Shown here: positions 41,707 through 50,377 of the stretch, piece after piece
Numbering within the stretch: the first letter of the stretch is position 1
Layout: each line of letters begins with the position of its first letter
DNA from: an uncultured Bacteroidales bacterium
GTDB taxonomy: Bacteria; Bacteroidota; Bacteroidia; Bacteroidales; Paludibacteraceae
Length of the DNA stretch: 64,000 bases
Reading direction: 5' to 3'
NCBI GenBank assembly: GCA_902778935.1
Contig: CACYZT010000002.1
Location: forward strand, 248,001-312,000
Translations under genes and position numbers: made by a program
The notes under the pieces: generated by a model
What the model was told of the DNA's origin: nothing
What the model saw: the letters and a program-made list of their open reading frames with translations, nothing else
Database searches by the model: none

Positions 41707-42783
41707 TCACTGAATTATTCCGCCGCCGACTACGAGGTCGTCCTGATAAAGGACAACAGACTGGCCGGGCGTGACACCCCAGACAGGCTCGCTGAACACC
41801 AGCGAGCCTGTTTGTGTCCGGTCATCGATGCTATGTGATTTCACCTCGACCGCCTGACTGCGGTAACGAACTTTAGCGAAAAGAGGCTGTTGGCTGTTGG
41901 CTATTAGCCGCCGGTTTTTGAACTTCAGTTCCGAAGCATACATATCTTCGTTCGTACCGAGGGTTATGCGGTTGGTAGCGGCATTGATATGCGTGATATA
42001 CGCCGGCTGACCAAGCGCGATACCCAGCCCTTTGCGCTGACCGATGGTATAGTTGACGTAGCCTTGGTGATAACCCAATACTTTTCCGTCCTTGTCAATA
42101 TACTCACCCGCGCGTACGCGTTCGTTATAATCGGGCACATTCGCGCGCAAGAAAGAGCGGTAGTCATCGTTCGGAATGAAACAAATCTCCTGGCTTTCCC
42201 GCTTAACGGCCAATTTCTCATAACCGTGCTCACGCGCTATCGCGCGCACCTCGTCTTTGGTCAAGTCTCCCAGCGGGAAAATAGTGCGCTTGAGTTGCTC
42301 CTCCGTCAGCATCCAGAGGAAATAAGTCTGGTCCTTTTTCGTATCCACCGCCGTACGGAGGAACAGGTGTCCGTCGCGCTCGGCGATGCGGGCATAGTGA
42401 CCCGTCGCGATATAATCACAGCCGTACTCGTCCGCCACACGCATCAGTTCGCCCCACTTGATATGGCTGTTGCATAGCACGCAGGGATTAGGCGTTCGAC
42501 CCGCCATATACTCATCGATGAAGTTCTGTATGACGCATTGACGGAACGTGTCCCGGAAATCAACGATATGATGCTCAAATCCCATCTTCTCCGCGTTATG
42601 CTTTGCCTCCATGATAGACTCAACGGAACAGCAGCCTTTCTCCTTGGCGAGGCAGGACTCTTTGATGCTGTCGAACGTGCGGAACGTGACACCCACGACT
42701 TCATAGCCCTGCTCCAACAGAAGCATTGCGCTGACGGTGGAGTCGATACCACCGGACATACCGAGCATAACACGTTTTTTCAT
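41707..42783 (-). CDS. mnmA: tRNA-specific 2-thiouridylase MnmA
   Basis: Thiolates U34 of tRNA Lys/Glu/Gln. 358 residues. The PP-loop SGGIDSTVSAMLL is at 10-22, the catalytic cysteines are in CVLCNSHIKWG and ESQEICFIP, and GHYAR and IGQRKGLG are further signatures. Near residue 298 the coding strand has GCTAATAGCCAACAGCC (ANSQQP), a phrase repeat resembling the junction at 21652. It lies at the downstream end of the sppA-lpxK-msbA-mnmA run. Confidence 0.96.
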   Translation of the reverse strand: MKKRVMLGMSGGIDSTVSAMLLLEQGYEVVGVTFRTFDSIKESCLAKEKGCCSVESIMEAKHNAEKMGFEHHIVDFRDTFRQCVIQNFIDEYMAGRTPNPCVLCNSHIKWGELMRVADEYGCDYIATGHYARIAERDGHLFLRTAVDTKKDQTYFLWMLTEEQLKRTIFPLGDLTKDEVRAIAREHGYEKLAVKRESQEICFIPNDDYRSFLRANVPDYNERVRAGEYIDKDGKVLGYHQGYVNYTIGQRKGLGIALGQPAYITHINAATNRITLGTNEDMYASELKFKNRRLIANSQQPLFAKVRYRSQAVEVKSHSIDDRTQTGSLVFSEPVWGVTPGQSVVLYQDDLVVGGGIIQ

Positions 42784-44649
42784 TTAGGATTGCATTTGTA
42801 CGAGTTTGGTGTAATAACCGCCGAGGGCGAGCAGCTCGTCATGCGTACCGCGCTCGACAATGCGTCCTTCGTGTACGACGCAGATGAGGTCAGCATGCTT
42901 GATAGTAGAGAGCCGGTGCGCCACAACGAGTGTCGTTCGCTCGGACATCAGATGTCCAAGGGCTTCCTGTACCAGTTTCTCGGATTCGCTGTCGAGCGCC
43001 GAGGTGGCTTCGTCCAAAATGAGAATCGGCGGGTTCTTGAGTATCGCCCGTGCTATGCTGAGTCGCTGGCGCTGACCGCCGGAGAGACGCGAACCGCGGT
43101 CGCCGATGATGGTGTTATAACCGTCCGGCATAGCCTCGATGAACTCATGGGCATTGGCGATACGCGCTGCCTGCTCCGCTGCCTGCTGCCATGTCAGTCC
43201 GTTCGGAGCCGGCTGAGTGGTATCAACGCCAAACGTGATATTGTTAAACACCGTATCGTTGAACAGAACCGGTTCCTGACAGACGATGCCCATGAGAGCA
43301 CGCAGGTCATGCGTAGCGAAACGGCGAATATCGTTTCCGTCAATAGTGATAGTGCCCTGCGTCGGGTCGTAGAAACGCGGCAAGAGGTCCGTGATAGTGG
43401 TCTTTCCTCCACCCGACTGTCCCACCAAAGCGACGGTCTTTCCTTTGGGCAAGGAGAACGAGATATCCGTCAGCACTTCGCGGTCCGGCTGGTACGAGAA
43501 ATGAACATGGTGGAAAGAGATATCGCTCTCAAAGGAGGAGAGGTTCAAAGGTTGTGCCGGTTCGAGGATATTCGACGGGGTCTGAAGCACCGCATCGATA
43601 CGCTCGAGCGACGCCTGACCTTTGCGGATACCGTACGCCGCACGGCTGAGGTCCTTGGACGGGTTGATAATCGAATAGAAAATCACCAGATAATAGATGA
43701 ACGTGGATGCATCGATGGTAGCATGGTCGGAGAGAATCAGCAGACCGCCGAACCAGAGGATAAGCGCAATGAGCATCGTTCCGAGAAATTCGGACAAAGG
43801 GTGCGCAAGGTAATAGCGGCGGTTGATGCGATTGAAAGTAGCACGCGTGGCATTGATAAGCGCATCAAAGCGCTCACGCAGTTTATGCTGGGCATTGAAG
43901 CCTTTAACCACACGCAGACCTAATAACGTCTCATCGATGGACGAAAGGATTTCTGCGTTCTGCTCCTGTCCTCTGGTGGACGCTTTCTTGAGCGTACGTC
44001 CGAGACGACCGATGAAGAAAACCGCTATCGGCATCAGCAGAAGCACAAAGAGCGTCAGTTGCCACGAGATGACAAAGAGCGTGACGAGATAGACAAGAAT
44101 CATCACCGGGTCCTTGAACAATATATCCAGCGCCGACATGATAGACGCTTCCACTTCGCCGACATCGTTCGTCATTCGCGAGATGATATCGCCGCGGCGC
44201 GCCTCCGTGAAATAGCCCATCGGAAGCGAGAGAATCTTATCGTACAACTGGCGGCGGAGATCACGCAACACACCCGTCCGGATAGGAACCATGAAATAGT
44301 TCGCTAACCACGACGAACCGCATTTGAGTCCGGTCATGAACACCAAAAACGCACCCAGCCACATCAGCACATAACTCGAGCCATGCAACGCTATCTGCTC
44401 GTTGAGCAGGCAGTACATATTCGTTCGCAGCGCCGCTATAGTCTCCTGCAAACCGCTCACGGCACCGAGATCCACACGCTGCACATCCAGAGAGGTCAAA
44501 CCGAACAGGATACGCAGCACAGGAATGATAGCCGCGAACGAGAAAAGCGAGAGAATCGTCGAGAGGAGATTGAAGAAGATATTCAATCCCATCTGCGCCT
44601 TATAAGGCGGCACAAACCGACGAAGGATATTATTTGTGGCAGTTTTCAT
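42784..44649 (-). CDS. MsbA-like lipid A/lipid exporter ABC protein
   Basis: 621 residues from ATG at 44649 (MKTATNNILRRFVPPYKA). The open frame extends to 44721, but that part lies inside lpxK. Six transmembrane helices (1-330) are followed by an ABC domain with Walker A GQSGGGKTT, signature LSGGQRQR, Walker B ILILDEATSALD and H-loop VVAHRLST. Placement directly after lpxK argues for an MsbA role (flipping lipid A), but other half-size exporters look the same. It overlaps lpxK by 20 bases. Confidence 0.88.
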   Translation of the reverse strand: MKTATNNILRRFVPPYKAQMGLNIFFNLLSTILSLFSFAAIIPVLRILFGLTSLDVQRVDLGAVSGLQETIAALRTNMYCLLNEQIALHGSSYVLMWLGAFLVFMTGLKCGSSWLANYFMVPIRTGVLRDLRRQLYDKILSLPMGYFTEARRGDIISRMTNDVGEVEASIMSALDILFKDPVMILVYLVTLFVISWQLTLFVLLLMPIAVFFIGRLGRTLKKASTRGQEQNAEILSSIDETLLGLRVVKGFNAQHKLRERFDALINATRATFNRINRRYYLAHPLSEFLGTMLIALILWFGGLLILSDHATIDASTFIYYLVIFYSIINPSKDLSRAAYGIRKGQASLERIDAVLQTPSNILEPAQPLNLSSFESDISFHHVHFSYQPDREVLTDISFSLPKGKTVALVGQSGGGKTTITDLLPRFYDPTQGTITIDGNDIRRFATHDLRALMGIVCQEPVLFNDTVFNNITFGVDTTQPAPNGLTWQQAAEQAARIANAHEFIEAMPDGYNTIIGDRGSRLSGGQRQRLSIARAILKNPPILILDEATSALDSESEKLVQEALGHLMSERTTLVVAHRLSTIKHADLICVVHEGRIVERGTHDELLALGGYYTKLVQMQS

Positions 44650-45643
44650 GAACGTAACTGAGTATTTGGCGGTCGAAAGTCTCTTTAGGCGAATAAAACT
44701 TAACGCGTATCGGCAGCGCAATGAGGCGTTTGTTAACCGCCGTCAATCGCTCCACAAGCGTAGTCGTGCGAAGACGCTGGATATCTTTCTCCGTCGTGAG
44801 CACAAAATCAAAATGCCGCGAGCGCTCCATAATCGCATCGATATCCTTCGGCGTATAGTGATGATGGTCAGGGTAAGCCATCAGTTCTGCCTTCGGGTAC
44901 CGCTTCGTCACATAATCCATCATATACTGCGGTTGGGCTATTCCGCAGAGCACCAGCGGCGTACCGTCCTGCTCCATCGGCGCATAGTCGATACCCGCGA
45001 AATGGAGCAGCTGGAATGTAGGCAGATGCAAGCGGTTGTCCACCACACGCATGTCGATAGGCCGGATAGACTCCGGACACTTGGTTACCACTACTGCGTC
45101 CGCTTCCAACGCACGCGAAGGCAGGTCGCGGAGTGTGCCCCAGGGCAACATGTGGTCATCGATATACAGATGGTCATAGGGCGTAAGCAAGATAGTAAAG
45201 CCGCAGCGCAAAGAGCGGTGCTGCATCGCATCATCAAGCACAATCACATCGAGATTCTCCACCTGACGCTGTAACTGCCGTGCGCCACGCACCCTACTCT
45301 CGCACACCGCGATAGGCACTTCGGGAAAAGCACGATGAAGCTGCATCATCTCATCGCCGATAGTATCCACCGTCGAAGTGCTGTCCGCCATCACAAAACC
45401 ATGCGTCAGACGCTTGTAGCCACGCGAGAGGATAGCCGGATGATAACCGTGGTCCAGCAGCAAACGGACGATATACGCCGTCATGGGCGTCTTGCCTGTT
45501 CCTCCTACCGCGAGATTACCCACACAGATAGTGGGTGTCTCGACGGAGAAAGAGAGCAACAGACGCTGGTTATACAGCGTGTGCCGGATGGCTACACCGA
45601 GCGTGTAGAGCCAGCTGAGAGGAACATAGAAAATGCTGCGCAT
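44630..45643 (-). CDS. lpxK: tetraacyldisaccharide 4'-kinase
   Basis: Adds the 4'-phosphate to lipid A precursor at the inner membrane. 337 residues with an N-terminal membrane helix and the P-loop GNLAVGGTGKTPMT (about 42-55). LSRGYKR, VILDDAMQHRSL and the late YPDHHHYTPKD motif are all present. It is clustered with the msbA-like gene. Confidence 0.95.
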   Translation of the reverse strand: MRSIFYVPLSWLYTLGVAIRHTLYNQRLLLSFSVETPTICVGNLAVGGTGKTPMTAYIVRLLLDHGYHPAILSRGYKRLTHGFVMADSTSTVDTIGDEMMQLHRAFPEVPIAVCESRVRGARQLQRQVENLDVIVLDDAMQHRSLRCGFTILLTPYDHLYIDDHMLPWGTLRDLPSRALEADAVVVTKCPESIRPIDMRVVDNRLHLPTFQLLHFAGIDYAPMEQDGTPLVLCGIAQPQYMMDYVTKRYPKAELMAYPDHHHYTPKDIDAIMERSRHFDFVLTTEKDIQRLRTTTLVERLTAVNKRLIALPIRVKFYSPKETFDRQILSYVHENCHK

Positions 45644-45663
45644 TTAGATTGACGATTGGACGA

Positions 45664-47442
45664 TTATTGAATCGTTACTTCGGGCATGAGGGCGAGGACA
45701 CGCGGCTTGGAGCATAGTTGACGCACCTTGAGCATCAGTTTCTCTTCGTCGGTGGTATTGTCAAACGACTTGAGAATCTCGCTCCACGGGTCCACTACAT
45801 CGGGGTAATAAGCAACCTGATAAACATCGAGTTGGGCGAGTTCGACTGCCTTGTTGACAGCGTCATCGAGAGTACCCATTTCATCCACGATACCTATCTC
45901 TTTACCCTTGAAGCCCAGCCATACACGTCCTTCGCCGATGGACTTGATATAATCCTGGCTGACATGACGGCCTTCGGCACAACGGGAGGTGAAGAGGTCA
46001 TAACCGCGCTCAATCATCGCTTGCATCATCGCGTGCTCTTCGGGGTTCATGCCCTTGAAGATGAGATTATTCTCGAGCGCCGAGTGCTTGTTGGTCGAGA
46101 CGCCATCCAAATCCAGACCCACTTTGTCACGCAGTTTGGCTACATTCGGAATGGTACCGAAAATACCGATAGAACCGGTGATAGTGGTCGGTTGGGCATA
46201 GATATAATCCGCTCCGCAGGAGATATAATAACCGCCCGAAGCCGCGTAGTCACCCATCGAAACAACAACCGGAATGCTGTCTGCTTTGATTTTCTGTACG
46301 GCATGCCAGATTTGTTCGCTGGCGTCCGCCGAACCACCAGGGCTGTTGACGCGAAGTACAAGAGCCTTGACTTCGTCGTCTTTTTGGATTTTCTTGAGCG
46401 TCTTAACAACCTCTTTGCCGACAATACCTTCTCCATCCTCGTCGGTTATCTCACCTTCGAGATAGAGCACAGCCACTTTGTCTTTGGCTTTGGATTTAGG
46501 ACGCTCTACAGCTGCCAACTTGGAAGTCGTGAGCACGTTGTAATCCTTCGTGCCGGTATAGATGCGAAGCAACGAATCCATATCCTGCGTATAGACAAGC
46601 GTATCTACCAGACCGGCTTTGACTTGCTCTTGAGCGCTCTGGATACCCATATAGCGGTCAGCGATTGCATCGAGTTGCACAGGAGCTATATGACGGGATG
46701 TACCCACCGCATCTTTGTACTCCGACCAGATGCCGTCGAGGTACTGCTCTATCTGCAAACGGTCTGCATCGGACATCGAAGTGCGGAAGAACGGCTCAAC
46801 GGCGGACTTGAATGTACCTACCTTGAGTATCTGCATCTCCACGCCTATCTTATCCAGCAGTCGCTTGTAGTACAACCGCTGTGCGGAAAGTCCGTTCCAG
46901 TTGACAGCGCCTGTCGGGTCCAGACAGATGAGGTCCGCTACGGAAGCCACATAGTAATTGGTAGCGCTGTACGACTTCGCCGAAGCGATAATCCATTTGC
47001 CGCTTTGCTTGAAGTCGAGCAGTGCGTCACGGATAGTTTTCGCGTTCGCAGGGCCCATAGCCATCGTGGCATCATCGAGCCAAATACCGAGAACACGGTC
47101 ATCGGTCTTCGCCAAACGGATGTTACTCAGGATATTGTCCAGACCGACATTGTCCTGCTTGGTGTACGAGCTGTACGGCAACGAGCTCATGACCGAAGCA
47201 AAGGGGTCTTCCGCCTGTCCCTGCTCTACGAGCGTTCCTTTGAGTTGAAGGCGGTAAACGGTTTGGTCTTTGAGTTCCACTTTGGAGGACGAGGAGAACA
47301 TATCTCCCATCAACCAACCCAAGATAGCGCTGCACAGGAAATAGACAGCGAAGAAAATGAGGCAGCCTCCCAGGCAACCTACTCTGCGGCGCGGACGCTC
47401 CTGTCCGTCAGCCGACACGGTGTTTCTGTAGAAAAAAGCCAT
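45664..47442 (-). CDS. sppA: signal peptide peptidase SppA, 67K type
   Basis: 592 residues. It has a transmembrane anchor (about 22-45) and two tandem S49 domains. The catalytic Lys is expected in IIASAKSYSATNYYVAS (about residue 155), and the Ser lies in MGDYAASGGYYIS (about residue 400). It degrades cleaved signal peptides in the membrane. It follows rnhB by 39 bases of phrase repeat and probably leads into lpxK. Confidence 0.94.
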   Translation of the reverse strand: MAFFYRNTVSADGQERPRRRVGCLGGCLIFFAVYFLCSAILGWLMGDMFSSSSKVELKDQTVYRLQLKGTLVEQGQAEDPFASVMSSLPYSSYTKQDNVGLDNILSNIRLAKTDDRVLGIWLDDATMAMGPANAKTIRDALLDFKQSGKWIIASAKSYSATNYYVASVADLICLDPTGAVNWNGLSAQRLYYKRLLDKIGVEMQILKVGTFKSAVEPFFRTSMSDADRLQIEQYLDGIWSEYKDAVGTSRHIAPVQLDAIADRYMGIQSAQEQVKAGLVDTLVYTQDMDSLLRIYTGTKDYNVLTTSKLAAVERPKSKAKDKVAVLYLEGEITDEDGEGIVGKEVVKTLKKIQKDDEVKALVLRVNSPGGSADASEQIWHAVQKIKADSIPVVVSMGDYAASGGYYISCGADYIYAQPTTITGSIGIFGTIPNVAKLRDKVGLDLDGVSTNKHSALENNLIFKGMNPEEHAMMQAMIERGYDLFTSRCAEGRHVSQDYIKSIGEGRVWLGFKGKEIGIVDEMGTLDDAVNKAVELAQLDVYQVAYYPDVVDPWSEILKSFDNTTDEEKLMLKVRQLCSKPRVLALMPEVTIQ

Positions 47443-47494
47443 AACGATTTACGATTTGACGATTTACGATTTAACGATTTATTATTTATTATTT
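47443..47494. repeat. junction phrase repeat (ACGATTTACGATTTGACG words)
   Basis: Five ACGATTTA/ACGATTTG words, then TTATTATTTATTA, between sppA and rnhB. Same words as at 3061. Confidence 0.7.
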
Positions 47495-48108
47495 TCTGTT
47501 AGTTTCAAATTAAATGTCATCCGGTGGTAGGGCGTAGGGCCGTATTGACGGAGTGCTGCATAGTGCTCTGCGGTCGGATAACCCTTGTTGGTGTCCCATC
47601 CGTACTGCGGGTATTCGGCGTGGAGGCGGAGCATATAATCGTCCCGATAGGTCTTCGCCAGCACACTTGCCGCAGCGATGGACATATAGGTTGCATCTCC
47701 ATGAACGACCGTGTGAGCCGGTATCTCCAGCAGTTCGCCTTCGGGCACATAGGGTTTCCATTTATTCCCGTCCACGAGGATGTGTTGCGGACGAACGGAT
47801 AACTTGTCCAGCGCACGCTGCATGCCCAAAATGGAGCATTGTAATATATTGCGTTCGTCTATCTCTTTCGCCGTCACTTCGACCACCGCCCAACTGATGG
47901 CTTCTCGTTCGATAACCGGCCTCAGGGCGTACCGCTGTTTGTCGGTCAACTGTTTGGAGTCGTTGAGCCACTCAAACTCAGGTATGCTGTTCACCCGCTC
48001 GGGGTTGAGGATGACTGCTGCGCAGAACACACTTCCCGCCAGCGGTCCCCGTCCCGCCTCGTCGCAACCGGCTTCGATAATATTTGCCACCATAAACGGC
48101 TTAAGCAT
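47482..48108 (-). CDS. rnhB: ribonuclease HII
   Basis: Cuts RNA in RNA-DNA hybrids. 208 residues. The signature CDEAGRGPLAG (first catalytic Asp and Glu) starts near residue 15. ILVDGNK and SVLAKTYRD carry further conserved residues. The start could also be the Met at residue 6 (MVANIIEAG), which fits the family better. It lies 17 bases after the tamL stop. Confidence 0.95.
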   Translation of the reverse strand: MLKPFMVANIIEAGCDEAGRGPLAGSVFCAAVILNPERVNSIPEFEWLNDSKQLTDKQRYALRPVIEREAISWAVVEVTAKEIDERNILQCSILGMQRALDKLSVRPQHILVDGNKWKPYVPEGELLEIPAHTVVHGDATYMSIAAASVLAKTYRDDYMLRLHAEYPQYGWDTNKGYPTAEHYAALRQYGPTPYHRMTFNLKLTENNK

Positions 48109-48125
48109 ACAAGTCCTTCGTACAT

Positions 48126-50300
48126 TTAAAATGGGTATCCTATTGCGAAATGGAACGTCATGTCATCTTTCCAGCCTAAGCCGTTAGCGGCGGTGCGCCA
48201 TTGTTTGCCTTCGTCTATACGGCTCGGGTCATGCAGTTTCACGCCGAAGTCCACACGGAAGATGAACAGCGACAGGTCAAAACGCACACCCACACCATAA
48301 CTCCACGCTATCTGCTTGTAGAACTCATTGAAGAGGAACACACCGCCCGGTTGGTCGGGGTATTCGCGTATCGTCCATATATTTCCTGCATCAACGAAAG
48401 CCGCCAGTTCGAGGAATGAGAGCACCTTGAAACGGTACTCGAGGTTCAAATCGAGTTTGATGTCACCCACCTGCAAATCATAGAACTTAGCGCCGTTAAT
48501 ACCGCTGAAAGTACCCGGTCCCAGCGTACGAGCCTGCCATCCGCGGATACTATTCGCACCACCGGAGAAATACCTTTTCTCAAACGGCAGCACATTGGAG
48601 TTGAGATACGGCACCGCGACGCCTAAGCCAAGATGGGCAACCAAATGATGCTTGGGTGTGATGATACCATGATAGGTGAAGTTGACATCACCTTTGACGT
48701 ATTGCGCAAACGGTATTCGCCACAACATATAGCGTCCATATTTGTCCTTTTGCAATTTAGCCGCCAAACTAAGCGCATACAGGGCGTTACCTGCTGTCTC
48801 TGCACGCATTCCCAGCTGCACATAAGAGCGGTTCGGGAAACGCGGGTCGAAGGTCGTGAACGAAGCCATGTAACTCCAGTCCAGGATGAAATGGTTGTCG
48901 TAGCTGGTCTTTAGAATGCTCGATTTTTTCGAAATACGCTCCAGGAAGAGACTGTCCATCCACGGCACATAGATATAGTTGATATCCAGGCAGTTAAACT
49001 GGTGTGTCCATTTGCCGCCCGGGTTATGAAGGAAATAGCCCAGCGTAGCCGTCGCCATGGAGCGTTCGTACTCTTTGGGTCGGTACTGGTAGCTGTAACC
49101 GATTTTGACATTCACATTCGAAGCGAACCGCAGTCCGGCTTCGGCACGCGCCTCGATAGCCCTACCGCCGTCGGCACGCCATTCGTACGAACCGCGTCCT
49201 CCGATAGTCAGCACTTCGGCTCCGCGGAAGAGGTTCTTGTTCGTATAGTTGAGCCCTGCGGCTATACCCCAGTCGCCGGCACTATAGGTTCCTTCGAGTT
49301 CCGCAGCCACGGAGTTAAGACGTCCGCGCGAGATAGTGATATTACAATCCAGAGTGGAGTCTCCGGCAGGCACAAATGCGATATCCACATATTTAACAGG
49401 CGCGAGTGCGTTCATGCGCGCGTACGTACGCTCCACACGCCACTCCGCAAACCGGTCGCCATCCTTCAGACGGCTCGTCCGTCTCAGCATATTCTGCCGC
49501 AGGAAAGGTTTGTCCAGTTTGTACTCCACATGGCCGATGTAATAGCGCTTGTGCAGCTGAGCCAGCGCAGCCGAATCGAGTTGGAGCACATAAGGCGCGA
49601 AATGCAGACGAACATCCACCTCATGCGAGTTGAGCGAACTGTCCGCCGTAAACTCTAACATCGATTTCTCGAAATAATAGTATCCCCGGTTACGCAGCGC
49701 AGTAGAAATACGTTCGCGCTCCTCATCGAGCGTAGCGGTAGAGAACTGCTCGCCGGAATGCACTTTGCAGCGGCTGTCGGTCGCTATCTCGCGTACATAG
49801 TCCTCAGGGATGTCCACTTCGTAATTGCGAATCTTGTACGGCTGGTTCGCCGTAATGAGATAGGTAAGGTTCACTTTTCGGTCTTTGATGACCTTCTGCG
49901 TATCGACATGAGCATGGAAATAGCCCAAGTTGTTCATCTGCTGGGTGAGTTGCTGCATACTTGCGCGCGTCAGTTCCTCATCATAGATAACCGGCGCCTC
50001 GCCCATCTTGTGTGCGTTGCGAGCAAGGCGTTTCTTGGACTTCGTCGTCGTGTCCGCCGGAGCAGTGTTATAGACATGGAGCTGCAGTTTCCAGAAACCG
50101 AAAACCTCCGTGTTCTGTTTCTGTCGCAGGTAACTGCGCAGGTCCGGAACGGTCTTGTCATCTACACACTGGACCTTCGCCTTATTGAGCAGATATTGGT
50201 CTTGCGGCACGAACTTGGTGGTGTTACATGCCGAAAAAGCCAGCAGCAAAACGCCCATGACCAGCCCTTGGAAACCATATGTCCGTAATACCCGTAACAT
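48126..50300 (-). CDS. tamL: TamL, outer-membrane lipoprotein of the BamA/TamA family
   Basis: 724 residues. A signal peptide with lipobox (LLLAFSAC) is followed by POTRA domains (about 25-330, for example YKIRNYEVDIPEDYV and IGHVEYKLDKPF). The C-terminal Omp85 barrel has FSGGANSIRGWQARTLGPG, the conserved GxRG-type L6 loop, and ends in FHFAIGYPF with terminal Phe. The Bacteroidota TamA homologue is a lipoprotein (TamL), which matches. No tamB is adjacent. Its promoter shares a palindromic -33 box with the divergent TrmH-family gene. Confidence 0.92.
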   Translation of the reverse strand: MLRVLRTYGFQGLVMGVLLLAFSACNTTKFVPQDQYLLNKAKVQCVDDKTVPDLRSYLRQKQNTEVFGFWKLQLHVYNTAPADTTTKSKKRLARNAHKMGEAPVIYDEELTRASMQQLTQQMNNLGYFHAHVDTQKVIKDRKVNLTYLITANQPYKIRNYEVDIPEDYVREIATDSRCKVHSGEQFSTATLDEERERISTALRNRGYYYFEKSMLEFTADSSLNSHEVDVRLHFAPYVLQLDSAALAQLHKRYYIGHVEYKLDKPFLRQNMLRRTSRLKDGDRFAEWRVERTYARMNALAPVKYVDIAFVPAGDSTLDCNITISRGRLNSVAAELEGTYSAGDWGIAAGLNYTNKNLFRGAEVLTIGGRGSYEWRADGGRAIEARAEAGLRFASNVNVKIGYSYQYRPKEYERSMATATLGYFLHNPGGKWTHQFNCLDINYIYVPWMDSLFLERISKKSSILKTSYDNHFILDWSYMASFTTFDPRFPNRSYVQLGMRAETAGNALYALSLAAKLQKDKYGRYMLWRIPFAQYVKGDVNFTYHGIITPKHHLVAHLGLGVAVPYLNSNVLPFEKRYFSGGANSIRGWQARTLGPGTFSGINGAKFYDLQVGDIKLDLNLEYRFKVLSFLELAAFVDAGNIWTIREYPDQPGGVFLFNEFYKQIAWSYGVGVRFDLSLFIFRVDFGVKLHDPSRIDEGKQWRTAANGLGWKDDMTFHFAIGYPF

Positions 50301-50310
50301 AATTAGCGTG

Positions 50311-50341
50311 CAAAATTACAAAATTATTTGCATATATGCAA
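50311..50341 (-). promoter_or_regulatory. promoter of tamL, divergent and overlapping with the trmH-family promoter
   Basis: Minus strand: TTG (50341-50339), 20 bases, TAATTTTG (50318-50311). The -33 box is the right half of the perfect palindrome TTTGCATATATGCAAA (50327-50342). Confidence 0.75.
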
Positions 50342-50358
50342 ATTTTTTACTACTTTTG
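50327..50358 (+). promoter_or_regulatory. promoter of the TrmH-family gene
   Basis: TTTG (50327-50330), 20 bases, TACTTTTG (50351-50358). It uses the left half of the palindrome that also serves the divergent promoter. Confidence 0.8.
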
Positions 50359-50377
50359 CAGCATATTTCGAACAATT

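Noticed and set aside
42538..43923. 461-codon open frame across mnmA and the ABC gene
   Set aside because: Antisense to two well-recognised genes.
45718..47502. 594-codon open frame antisense to sppA
   Set aside because: A long open shadow caused by codon bias of sppA; no domains and no promoter.
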